Positions 11,901 to 19,600 of a stretch of 64,000 nucleotides of DNA are shown piece after piece. The stretch covers positions 13,317,970 through 13,381,969 of the forward strand of contig OY755186.1 of assembly GCA_963576735.1 (NCBI GenBank). Reading direction: 5' to 3'. Under the pieces are notes generated by a model that saw only the letters and a program-made list of their open reading frames with translations, was not told the DNA's origin and ran no database searches. Source of the DNA: Bedellia somnulentella (taxonomy: Eukaryota > Arthropoda > Insecta > Lepidoptera > Bedelliidae). The translations under genes and the position numbers were made by a program. Each line of letters opens with the position of its first letter. Positions within the stretch are counted from its first letter, which is position 1.

Positions 11901-14900
11901 CCTTATTTGGGATTTATATCCATCGCAATAATTTGGTACTTGCCTACGTTATACGTATATAGTGGAACAAGAAAAGAAAATATGACTAGGGTTATTTATA
12001 TTACAGTAAAATACAGTACTGGGGTTACAGATACTTATGATCATCAAAATTATATGCATAAATATTAGACAGAGCTTCTGATTAACAAAATCCTCAAACT
12101 TTGAAAGTTGCATACATACATACACTCACGGCTATAAATCCCTAAAAGGGGTAGCCAGAGCTGAGAAATTAGAAATTCCTCAGCCACTTTTGGAAGTTGA
12201 GTGGGGTAAAGATGGTAGAATAAAGGTTGTTGGTGATGGGTCTCCAACCGCATCGCCCAAAAATCCCTTAAAAAGCCCCAAGTCCGTTAGTCGCCTCTTA
12301 CGTACACCCACCGGAAGAAATGAGGTAGGTTTAAAATATTCTAATCTAAAGTATTCATCAACATATCAACATTACCCAAAAATCCAGTCCATAAAGCCCC
12401 AAAACTCTAAGTGGTTCTCTTCGGCGGCACTACACGGCACTATCTAAGATATAATAGTTAATTAAATTATCCGATGGTCAATAGAATACTAACAAAACAT
12501 TTTAACGGCTTTTTTTAAAAGGCTTATGTTAAAAAAAACTTGTTCTTGTTTTTATTTCCAGGAACGTCAATGGCTCGACCACTTAGAATGTTTTTGCGTA
12601 GAAGATGTGAATGTTTTACAAATCTACTGGCATGTCATTGCTTCAATCCTGGTTTGGATTCCACTGACGCTTATGATTATTACTGTAAGTGTTGAATGCA
12701 ATTTACATTTTATCACAGCCCATATGTGTCTTCACAAAAACACTTGATTCTATTATAAATAGGGTATATCTTTAATAGTCCATCACGCTGCACTTGCTAA
12801 TGCAGGTTCGCAGACTAACGACAACTATCTCAAACGTCTAAGCCTTACTCCGAAGAGTTGCCACCTCTCCGGAGTAAGGCTAAGTACTAAAACGGCTCCA
12901 AATTACATGACATTGATGTAAGCTGATGTTCAGTGTACCCTCGTTTTGCTGTGATAGTTTATTCAAATGATAGGGGACAGGCCTATCGCAGAGCCCCGCT
13001 TGGCCGAATGCAATGTCACTTGACTAAAGACAACTCAGCCACGTTGATTTTCTCAAAATTTTATCCCACCCCCACTTTTATAATTTAATTACACATAGAA
13101 TAGAATAGGATAGAATAACATAATAAATAACATCAAACACAAATTTACATAATTAATTATTATACAGTTTACAGTGAGGTACAATTGGCGGTCTTTTCGC
13201 TAAAAGCGATCTCTTCCAGACAACCTTTGGAAGGTGAGATCGGTAAATAAGTTATCTTGGTAGATGTGCAAAACAAGCTTACTTTAAAACTAACTTAAAA
13301 AAAGACAAATTGGTGTAGGCTAGACTCGGTTCTCTCTCGCGTCTTCTACATCGATTCTACATTAAATATTTTGAGTATGGATACATAATATGGCGTCTAG
13401 AAAGAAGCACTAGACAACTGCAGTCCAGAGTTTTGGAGAGTTGGCGGGAAATCTATAGTCTGAGCGAGAGGAAAGGCCATTGGTGCTAAAAGCCATTTTA
13501 CATTTATAGCATATTGACCTGAGAAAATATATATTAGTGTAGATTCGACTTCTTTTCTCTCGTCAGATTCTCACGTCATGTGGGGGTGATCCCACTGAGC
13601 AAGCTATCAAGCTTATGATCACAAAAATAACTTACAATCTTCTAAACTATTACAGTACGGGTCGATAATATGGCGTCTCGAAAGGAGCGTTCGACAACTA
13701 CAGTCCAGAGGTGGCGGACAGTCCATTGTAAGAGCGCGAGGAAGGGCCATGAGGACCATTGGTGCTGTGTTGCTTGTGGCGGCTGTCTGCAGGATACCGT
13801 ACACTGCACTGGTTTACTGGAGGAATAATTTGCCTAATGAGATTAATTCTGTAAGTAATTCGGGCATATATTCATACATATACTCATGACGTTGGTTCCC
13901 ATTGGGTAGGCGGACAAATTCCTTGAGCTTCATTTACTTTCGTCAATATTGTATGCATGCCCTTTTATTATTCACACTTTGGAGGCTTGCCCTTTAAAGA
14001 ATATTATCTATTTTAACAAAGTGTGTCCTCTATGGTAAGGTAAAATGGTGGGTACACGTTCGGTTTATGTTCCATTCTAAAAAGGTAAGAACAATGAGGA
14101 AAATGTAAAGAACTGTCAAAAGATGTATGTGTGCGTGTGTGACCAATCGAAAGAGACCAATGTCCTGAATAATAATATTCTGTCAACACTCAAACGTTCA
14201 CGCTGTATACGAGAGGGTGAAAGAGTTATTAACAATTCGGAAAATCATGTGACATTATTGTCATCTGGTGTTCAGAGTACCCTATAAATAATATTATGAT
14301 TATGATAATAATAAAAATAATATATCTTGTGTTTTCTAGGCAGATGGATGGTACTCAGTACTGTGGTTTACAGCCAATACATTAGTGTTCGTAAACTGCG
14401 CTGTTAATCCACTGATCTATGGCTTCACCAATGAGAAGTTCCGCAAAGCTATGGACCGCACTGCAGGAATTGCATGTTTCAAATTCGGAGCCTGGTGCTG
14501 GACTTGTAAAGTGGTAATAATAGAATAAAGAGAAAGAGAAAGAGAAAGAGTTTCTCCGAGAACGATGTTTCTCCTCATTGTTAATAATTAAAATACATTA
14601 GCTATATACGTGTATATATGACTTTACAATAGAGACAACTAGTAGGTGAATGGTCGACCTAGAAAAATGTCATGTACTAAAACAAAACTTCATTTCCATA
14701 TTCCCACTGGATTATTCAACTATTATATTACCTGAATCGGTCAAATACTATATTTTTTGTCATCTCTCTAACAAAATAAATCTATATTTTTGCCGAAAAA
14801 AGTATAATATACTAAATAAAAGTATTAGTGCCGAAAATGATCTAGCTACAGAGAGGACATAAAAAATATGTACTTTAAAGCTCTTTTTGTATAGTTCGCA

Positions 14901-15122
14901 ATTTCTTTACAGTTCAACAAAAAGGTGATCCTAAACCCGGAAAAAAACACAGAAAAGATTTTCGTGATTGAAAGCACTCCAACGCAAAAGAGGATGAACT
15001 TCTACTTCAAGAACATACTTCGCAGCAACAAAGACACCCTGGATTTCAGCACACCAAAAGCAGAAGAGATAACAAGCAAACCCACTAAGATAACATCTAT
15101 TAAGGCTATTGAGAATGTTTAG
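2848..15122 (+). CDS. Rhodopsin-family (class A) G protein-coupled receptor, seven coding exons
   Basis: Join of 2848-2940, 4259-4562, 7747-7925, 12562-12684, 13656-13850, 14340-14513 and 14913-15122, giving 425 residues. Every junction is GT-AG and the phases agree. Two N-glycosylation sequons (NET, NWS) lie before TM1. Visible class A landmarks are N70 in TM1, D98 in TM2, C125 at the top of TM3, YDR (148-150) for DRY, W175 in TM4, C202/C204 in the second extracellular loop, P226 in TM5, Y234, P281 in TM6 and NPLIY (321-325) in TM7. The product should be a plasma-membrane receptor. Its short basic third loop and ECL2 cysteines suggest a peptide ligand, but the ligand is unknown. Oddities are Arg279 where CWxP has Trp, and introns packed with LINEs and SINEs. 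Start choice: first ATG before a GTAAGT donor. A non-coding exon upstream is possible. Confidence 0.85.
3000..4258. other. GPCR intron 1
   Basis: A minus-sense SINE-B fragment occupies about 3865-3990 (ACTTCTGAACATCACGTGAC, then ACAGTGTACTC). SINE-B-like and SINE-A-like pieces lie near 3236-3430 and 3990-4120. A short palindromic run (GAAACGTATGAC) recurs near 3420 and 3700. No coding exon was found. Confidence 0.5.
4259..4562 (+). CDS. GPCR exon 2 (TM1, TM2, start of TM3)
   Basis: The acceptor is AATTTCAG and the donor GTAAGC. TM1 contains GIWLN and TM2 contains NMAFADLL (Asp2.50 equivalent). The conserved TM3 Cys lies in LGCKIEGF. It ends one base into a Gly codon. Confidence 0.9.
4667..4800 (-). 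mobile_element. SINE-A fragment (degenerate)
   Basis: It reads ATAGTCACGGCCATAACACC, then a CCAGAG...CTCCTCTGCCACATTTGGAAG block and AAATAAAGTATCGTTAG, the family order of tail, hairpin and body. The head is missing. Confidence 0.6.
4966..5114 (-). mobile_element. SINE-A copy interrupted by an inverted-repeat element
   Basis: It has the tail ACATATACTCACGGCTATAA, the hairpin and the body through CAACCGCATCGCCC. Family homology stops exactly where the left arm of the 5115-6118 inverted repeat begins. The missing head was not found beyond the right arm. Confidence 0.7.
5115..6118. repeat. Foldback element with 176-bp perfect inverted arms
   Basis: The left arm is 5115-5290 and the right arm 5943-6118. 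By eye the arms are exact reverse complements, with homology ending sharply at both edges. The 652-base spacer holds no convincing gene. The inner arm ends carry CTTCAAAAAGAAGAAG and GGTGCCAAAC. Perfect arms suggest a recent insertion, recent inverted duplication or gene conversion. No transposase is visible. Confidence 0.85.
6890..7522. repeat. Tandem array with a 145-bp period
   Basis: The string ATCCAAATAGCTT recurs at 7121, 7266 and 7411, a period of 145. Each unit carries GGTCGGTTAAGGCACTAAAA, an ACATACATACAGG run and CAGAACCTCCTTT. Units before 7070 are diverged and shorter. It lies in GPCR intron 2. Repeated open frames here are by-products of the array. Confidence 0.85.
7523..7620 (-). 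mobile_element. SINE-A head fragment
   Basis: It reads AATCCCTTAAAAGCCCCAAT, then ACCCACCGGAAGAAATGGGG and GCCGACACAACACAGCA, the head of the family. It directly abuts the 145-bp array. Its end lies about 125 bases before GPCR exon 3. Confidence 0.7.
7747..7925 (+). CDS. GPCR exon 3 (TM3-TM4, YDR motif)
   Basis: The acceptor TTTTTGTCAG completes the split Gly codon. The exon encodes ALLLSSVSAIILVSYDRLAS, a basic second loop, and TM4 with CSWGFAAALSIPW. It ends in phase 0 at GTGAGT. Confidence 0.9.
8003..8216 (+). mobile_element. SINE-D copy (SINE-B core joined to another LINE tail)
   Basis: It contains the core CCTACACCAATTTGTCTTTTC, also present in SINE-B, followed by GGTTGTCTGGAAGAGATCGC and GATAAGACCGCC, a LINE-type 3' region. 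A near-identical copy in opposite orientation lies at 13085-13350. Confidence 0.65.
8311..11263 (-). mobile_element. Non-LTR retrotransposon with restriction-like endonuclease, one frameshift
   Basis: Two adjacent minus-strand frames (9665-11263, then 8311-9555) are one polyprotein of about 950 residues. Together they encode an N-terminal C2H2 finger (C-x2-C...H-x4-H), a reverse transcriptase (KVDVRNAFNSID, QQGDPLGPAVF, catalytic WYLDDGT), a CRCG...LHGLSC zinc motif and a restriction-like endonuclease (RRPDG ... LVWDATCVD). At 9661-9680, in an A-rich run, frame 1 stops after LIPEIKK. The homologous reading resumes one base out of frame as NLLAPGIKIIKSENL. The element needs host polymerase and target-primed reverse transcription. 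It sits antisense in GPCR intron 3. It resembles RLE-bearing (R2-like) LINEs; I cannot fix the clade. Confidence 0.85.
11264..11750. other. Probable 5' leader of the RLE LINE and unassigned DNA
   Basis: No coding sequence. It has short direct repeats such as ATAGCCGATTTGAT and ATAGTCGATTTGAT near 11392-11420. The element's 5' boundary cannot be placed without another copy. Confidence 0.3.
11751..11910 (+). mobile_element. LINE 3' tail fragments
   Basis: GTGTTTGATGTGTAATAAAG followed by (TATTC)n matches the SINE-D/LINE tail. A second fragment, ACGCAGAACTTACGGCC...GGTTCTGGAGAGGCGGCC, matches the C-terminal end of the LINE seen at 26750. It then runs into a SINE-A tail (GGCTACCC...GGGATTTATA). 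Confidence 0.5.
12112..12332 (-). mobile_element. SINE-A copy
   Basis: Tail ACATACACTCACGGCTATAA, hairpin AAAAGGGGTAGCCAGAG, body GGTGATGGGTCTCCAACCGC, and head CCCACCGGAAGAAATGAGG. The terminal GCCGACACTACACGGC is missing. Confidence 0.8.
12562..12684 (+). CDS. GPCR exon 4 (second extracellular loop and TM5)
   Basis: The acceptor is ATTTCCAG and the donor GTAAGT, phase 0 at both ends. It encodes ERQWLDHLECFCVEDVN (loop cysteines), then TM5 with WIPLTLMIIT. Confidence 0.88.
12776..13060 (-). mobile_element. SINE-C and SINE-B fragments
   Basis: TAGTCCATCACGCTGC...GGTTCGCAGACTAACGACAA resembles the SINE at 61000-61295. From about 12925 a SINE-B piece follows (GTTCAGTGTACCC, GATAGGGGACAGGCCTATCG, GACAACTCAGCC). 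Confidence 0.5.
13085..13350 (-). mobile_element. SINE-D copy, inverted relative to 8003-8216
   Basis: Minus-sense tail with (ATAGA)n at 13095-13120, then GGCGGTCTTTTCGCTAAAAGC and GACAAATTGGTGTAGGC. It matches 8003-8216 on the other strand along about 210 bases with few differences. The pair flanks GPCR exon 4. Confidence 0.65.
13376..13492 (+). pseudogene. Relic duplicate of the 5' half of GPCR exon 5
   Basis: The frame reads YGYIIWRLERSTRQLQSR, nearly the same as YGSIIWRLERSVRQLQSR of the true exon at 13656. Nucleotide similarity continues through an 11-base insertion to GGCCATTGGTGCT. The reading frame is lost after the insertion and stops at TAA about 13490. TM6 is absent. An AG precedes it, but there is no polypyrimidine acceptor and no donor. 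It cannot encode a working TM6. Confidence 0.75.
13656..13850 (+). CDS. GPCR exon 5 (third intracellular loop and TM6)
   Basis: The acceptor is TATTACAG and the donor GTAAGT, phase 0 at both ends. It encodes YGSIIWRLERSVRQLQSR, a Gly/Arg-rich loop, and TM6 with AVCRIPYTALVYW. The usual Trp of CWxP is Arg here. A relic copy of its 5' half lies 280 bases upstream. Confidence 0.88.
13868..14045 (-). mobile_element. RTE LINE 3' fragment
   Basis: CATACATATACTCATGACGT, GTTCCCATTGGGTAGGCGGA and AGTGTGTCCTCTATGG match, in order, the 3' end of the RTE at 27967-29474. It lies in GPCR intron 5. Confidence 0.65.
14236..14286 (-). mobile_element. SINE-B fragment
   Basis: AAATCATGTGACATTATTGTC and GGTGTTCAGAGTACCC match the SINE-B body just before GPCR exon 6. 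Confidence 0.5.
14340..14513 (+). CDS. GPCR exon 6 (TM7 and helix 8)
   Basis: The acceptor is TTTTCTAG. It encodes WFTANTLVFVNCAVNPLIYG, then FTNEKFRKAMDRT (helix 8) and a Cys-rich stretch, a possible palmitoylation region. The donor GTAATA keeps phase 0. If the intron is retained, translation stops after four more codons (VIIE). Confidence 0.88.
14913..15122 (+). CDS. GPCR exon 7 (cytoplasmic tail)
   Basis: The acceptor TTTCTTTACAG opens a phase-0 frame beginning FNKKVILNPEKNTEKIF, rich in Lys, Thr and Ser, and ending in TAG. It is assigned to this receptor by phase and position. No domain is recognisable. Confidence 0.65.
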   Translation, partial: FNKKVILNPEKNTEKIFVIESTPTQKRMNFYFKNILRSNKDTLDFSTPKAEEITSKPTKITSIKAIENV

Positions 15123-15918
15123 CATATGTTTTTTGTTTCTTTATATATATCAAAAAGTCTTTTTTATCGGTTTTATTTTTATATTTCACATATCGATTCA
15201 TTAGTATTCGATATATTGCACTCTCAGAACGAAAGAGGCTTAAGTCAAAAATAGTGATATTGAGTTACATTCATAGAGAGGCAGAGGCAGAGGCACTTAT
15301 TGTTATAGGGTCGGAAAATTCGCTTTCCTGTTTTTTTAACAATTAGTGCCTTTGTTTTACTATTCATCAGATTGAGCATACCTTTTTATGGCTCTCTAGG
15401 ATTGTAACACAATATCACTATTTTTGAGTTGAGCCTCTTTCGTTCTGAGAGTATTTACAAAGTCCCCACATGTGCAGGGGCCAGACTCACAGCTATTATC
15501 AGATATGTCAGTCAAAGATTGCTTACATCAGACATTGATAAAGATAATAATAATTATTTTTATGCTGGATGTTTACTCGATAGCTGCGAAATGACAGTTT
15601 AGAATCGTATCGTTTTATCTGTCATTTGTTCAGCTTCCAAATTCGTTGCTACTACGCAGGTTATACGGCTATTGTTTTTTTTTTTCTTTTATATCTTGGA
15701 ATTAGTGTGTATGATATTGTCTTTTTATTATTATTTTTCTGTGTGTTTGTATATACTTATTTTTGTGCTGTGTCTTCCTTTGTACGTGTGTAGCAGCGAA
15801 TAAATGTTTTTCTTTCTTTTCTTTCTTTCTATTTGCAGTAGGCTACATTAACTCACGTCTGTTAATCCCAAAGACGAATAGGAAGAGCTTCAGAATTCGA
15901 AATTATTTAATGACTTAC
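15123..15918. other. Space between the GPCR and SmydA stops, with a MITE
   Basis: The GPCR (plus) and SmydA (minus) genes converge here. The stretch carries an inverted-repeat element at 15220-15452. A plus-strand AATAAA lies at 15800 after T-rich sequence and could serve the GPCR transcript. Confidence 0.5.
15220..15452. mobile_element. MITE-like element with 43-bp inverted ends
   Basis: ACTCTCAGAACGAAAGAGGC at 15220 reappears inverted at 15433-15452. The arms extend 43 bases with two mismatches (15220-15262 and 15410-15452). The interior holds a GGCAGA tandem run. No target duplication or transposase is evident. Confidence 0.6.
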
Positions 15919-16085
15919 TAACTTATCGTTTGCGAGGTATATCCCAGAAGGCATGGCTTTGTAAAGTGGACCTACCACTTGATCAAGGTCACGGCGAACC
16001 GATGGATGAGAGCAGTAAAAGCCAGTCGTTAAAGAGATCTTTGGGAAAGGCCTATGTCTAGCAGTGGTCTTCTATTGGCTGATGA
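15918..16085 (+). mobile_element. LINE 3' fragment
   Basis: GGCGAACCGATGGATGAGAG, GGAAAGGCCTATGTCTAGCA and TCTATTGGCTGATGA match the 3' end of the LINE fragment at 26750-26990. Confidence 0.55.
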
Positions 16086-16155
16086 CTTGTTATTTAAACC
16101 TACAAAACTTTTTAAGCAGCAGAAACAAATAAATAAAATAATATTTCTTTTATTA

Positions 16156-16424
16156 TACATACATACATATACTCACGGCGGCCCTAAAACCCAAAAAGGG
16201 GCTTCAGAAACAGAAACTCCTCAGCCACATTTGGTAGTTGATAGAGTATACGATGGTAGGAATCATTGATTTAGTATGCTATACTTACATATAGAAATAA
16301 AGTATCGTTGGTGATGGGTCACCAACCGCATTGCCAAAAAGCCCCATACCCTTAGTCGCTTCTTACGACACCCATGGGTAGAATGGGGGGGGGTACTAAC
16401 ATTCTAAGCCGGCACTACAAGGGA
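16156..16424 (-). mobile_element. SINE-A copy
   Basis: Complete family order: tail ACATACATATACTCACGGC, AAAAAGGGGCTTCAGAAAC, TGGTGATGGGTCACCAACCG, TAGTCGCTTCTTACGACACC and GCCGGCACTACAAGG. A short insertion interrupts the body near 16267. Confidence 0.75.
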
Positions 16425-16495
16425 AATAAATATAGCTATAAATACGGTTATATTTCTTTTATTATAATATCTTAATATTAACATAACAAAATATA

Positions 16496-16648
16496 CTAAT
16501 CAATTGACAAACACTGAGACGCGCCATCATCGCTTAGTTGGCTCGCAAGATCTCGTAACTTTGCATCCAGGGTATCCACCATGTAAGGTTCCACACGAAG
16601 AATTGTAGCCGCTTCTTTTAATATCTCGAATGAATCTGCAAGTTGTTC
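16496..16648 (-). CDS. SmydA gene 1, exon 3 and stop
   Basis: The acceptor TTTCTTCTCAG opens EQLADSFEILKEAATILRVE, the repeat-like helical end, then stops at TAG after CLSID. 50 codons. Confidence 0.85.
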   Translation of the reverse strand, partial: EQLADSFEILKEAATILRVEPYMVDTLDAKLRDLASQLSDDGASQCLSID

Positions 16649-19600
16649 CTGAGAAGAAAGAAAATGTTGAGACTAATTTTAACACTAAAACTAGGACTTC
16701 AATGCAAGTGTGCAATTGGAAAAAAGACCTGAGCGATATGTTCGACTCGACTGAACTATCTTTATTGCAATCTTTATTATTAGTTTAATTGGAGTCATTT
16801 TTCCCATTGACTGTAATGAAAATTTTGTTTTTTGATTTTTTTTTATTCTGAGTGCGTACTTCTTAATTTTTTTTTTTCACATAAAACTATATATATCATA
16901 GTCTTGATCAGTCTGAAAAAAATTATCAAGATCGGTCAAGCAGTTCAGGAGGAGTAGCGTTCCGAAGAAGCGGCGGAAGTGAGCGTATGAGTTTCTCTAT
17001 GGTAAGTCTATGGAAAAGTTTTTGGGAATTTCTTCTAGATGTTAGAAAAAGTTCGATTTTTTTTTTAACTAAAACCTGTAGGTACTTTGTGGCTATCAGC
17101 CTGTGAAATTTGGTTAAGATCTGTCAAGCGGTTCCGGAGGAGTAGCGTTCCATGGAAACGGCTAACCCGCGTATAAGTCAAAAAAGCCTTCACTTTACTG
17201 GTTTATTGGACTTTCACGCACGCGTGTCGCAAGGTACGACTAAGGGTATGGGGCTTTTTAAAGTAGTGGTTGGGCGATGTGGTTGGAGACACACCACCAA
17301 AGATACTTTATTTCTACCATCTTGTCACCTATAAATAACTTCAAAATGTGGCTGAGGAGTTTCTAGTTCTGAAGCTCTGACTACCCCTTTTTGGGATTTA
17401 TTGCCGTGGTTATGTATGATAATTATACTGACCATCAGAGTGCAGAATTCAGACTTGCAGCATCTTACAGATAATATTCGTCACATATTATGTGAGACAA
17501 AGTAACAAAGTGACTTTTTTAAAACTAGATACATAATACATACATACCTACATATACTCACGGCTATAAATCCCTAGAAGGGGTAGCCAGAGCTAAGGAA
17601 TTAGTAATTCCTCAACCACTTTTGGAAAGTTATGTGGGGAAAAGATGTTTAAATAAAGGTTGTTTGTGATGAGTCCTCTACCGCATCGCCCAAAATCTCT
17701 TAAAAGCCCCTATACCGTTAGTCGCCGTTTGCGTACTCCCACTGGAAGGAATGGGGTAGTGCTATTCTAAGCCGACACTACACAGCATAAAACTAAATGT
17801 TAAAACTAGATGTTCCCTCAATAGCAGTGAAAATCTAACACACGACCCCATGGACTCAGGCAAGCTCAATGATTAATACGAGTACACATCTCTGCCACCT
17901 TCACCATTAGATTAAAAAAAAAACAATATTTTGATAATGCAGAGAACACGTAAATATAATGGCAGAATGGCAAAAAATTATACGAATGTAACCCTTACTT
18001 TACTATCTTTTCTGTGCTTAACTTCCAAAGTGGCTGAAGATTTCTAGTTCTGAAGCTCTGGCAACCCCTTTTTGGGATATGATAATAAATACATACGCAG
18101 ATATTTCACTCACTATCAAATGACTAAAATATTTGGGTTTCTGCGCGATGCATTAACCACCCACCATTAACAACATTGATAAAATACGGACAAGCGACTT
18201 TGAAAAAAACACATCTGTAAGGCTGATTCAGGATTTGAACCAAATTATCCCCAAAAAGGTTGGCAGAGGTACCAATACTTCTGAACATCACGTGACATTG
18301 TCACCTACTGTTCAGAGTACCCACATTTGTACACTTCACCATGTTTTCCAACCTATATAAAAAATTAATCAAACATAAAAAAATAACAAACGCCTCTCTG
18401 AGACAAAAATCTGTGCAGATTCTTGACTTTGTTATAGCTTTCGCTTTGTATTCTGTTTTTAAAAATCAAATATACGATCATTAATAGTAATATCCCCCTA
18501 TCAACTTCCAAATATGACTGAGGAGTTTCCAGCTCTGAAGCTCTGGCTACCCCTTTTCGGGATTGCCGTGAGTATATGTATATATGTATTAATAGAAATA
18601 CCTGCGCAGCTTCCTTAGTGATAATTTCAGACTCAAATTCTCGTTTCGTGAGTACAGTTTTGGTTGCTTGCAGTTCCAGTAGAAGTGTTCCTCGGAATCT
18701 GGACAAACCCGGTTCTAATTTGTCTGCTATATCCAGGAGTTCATGACATAAGTCAATTTTACGTCTTAGAAGATGATCAGAAAGCTCTGTTGATAAAAGG
18801 AAAATTATTGATTTAGATATAATTGCTGTGTAGTGTCGGCTAAGAATAGTTATACCCCATTTTTTTCTCGTGGGTTTTTGTAATAGGCCACTTAGGGTAT
18901 TGGGACTTTTTAAGTACCTTTTGGGCGATGTTGTTGGACACTCATAATCAGTAGTCTTACTTTACAATCATTTCTCAAATAAATGGCTTAGTTAAATCCC
19001 ATCGCTTTGGTTATCTATTCCCTCCCACCAATGAAATGGTGTAATGTATGTATGTATGTATGTATGTATAGTAAAATAATGTGTATAGTAGTGTGAGTAG
19101 AAAACGCACGCATTTATTTATTAAAAATATATTATAATAATTAATATTTTAACTGAATATAAAAAATCACACAAAAAAAAAATATATTTGCCATTGATAA
19201 AAATAAATAAAATTGGAGTAAAGTAATTATAAAATAAAGAAACTTGGCCGTTTCCTTACACAATTTTAACAGGACTTTCACTGACAGATAGCTCATGCAT
19301 TTTATTAAATATTTTTAATGTCTGTGCGGAGCAAGGTCTTGGCATGTTGTTATTTTCCTTTAAAAAAATCTTACATTTACCTGGAAAGTTTACCTATGGG
19401 ATAGAAGATATGTAAATCAAAGGTCAGGCAGAACTAAACACAATATCTGCCCCTGCATATCGATTATTGCACAACGTTTTCCCAAACTTTTATTTTTAAC
19501 TTCATATTATGAATACACCCATTATTTAGTACCCTCTACAACCTCCTGACCACGTTGATGCAGCGGATATGAACACCCATACTCCTGAATATGGGTAGTA

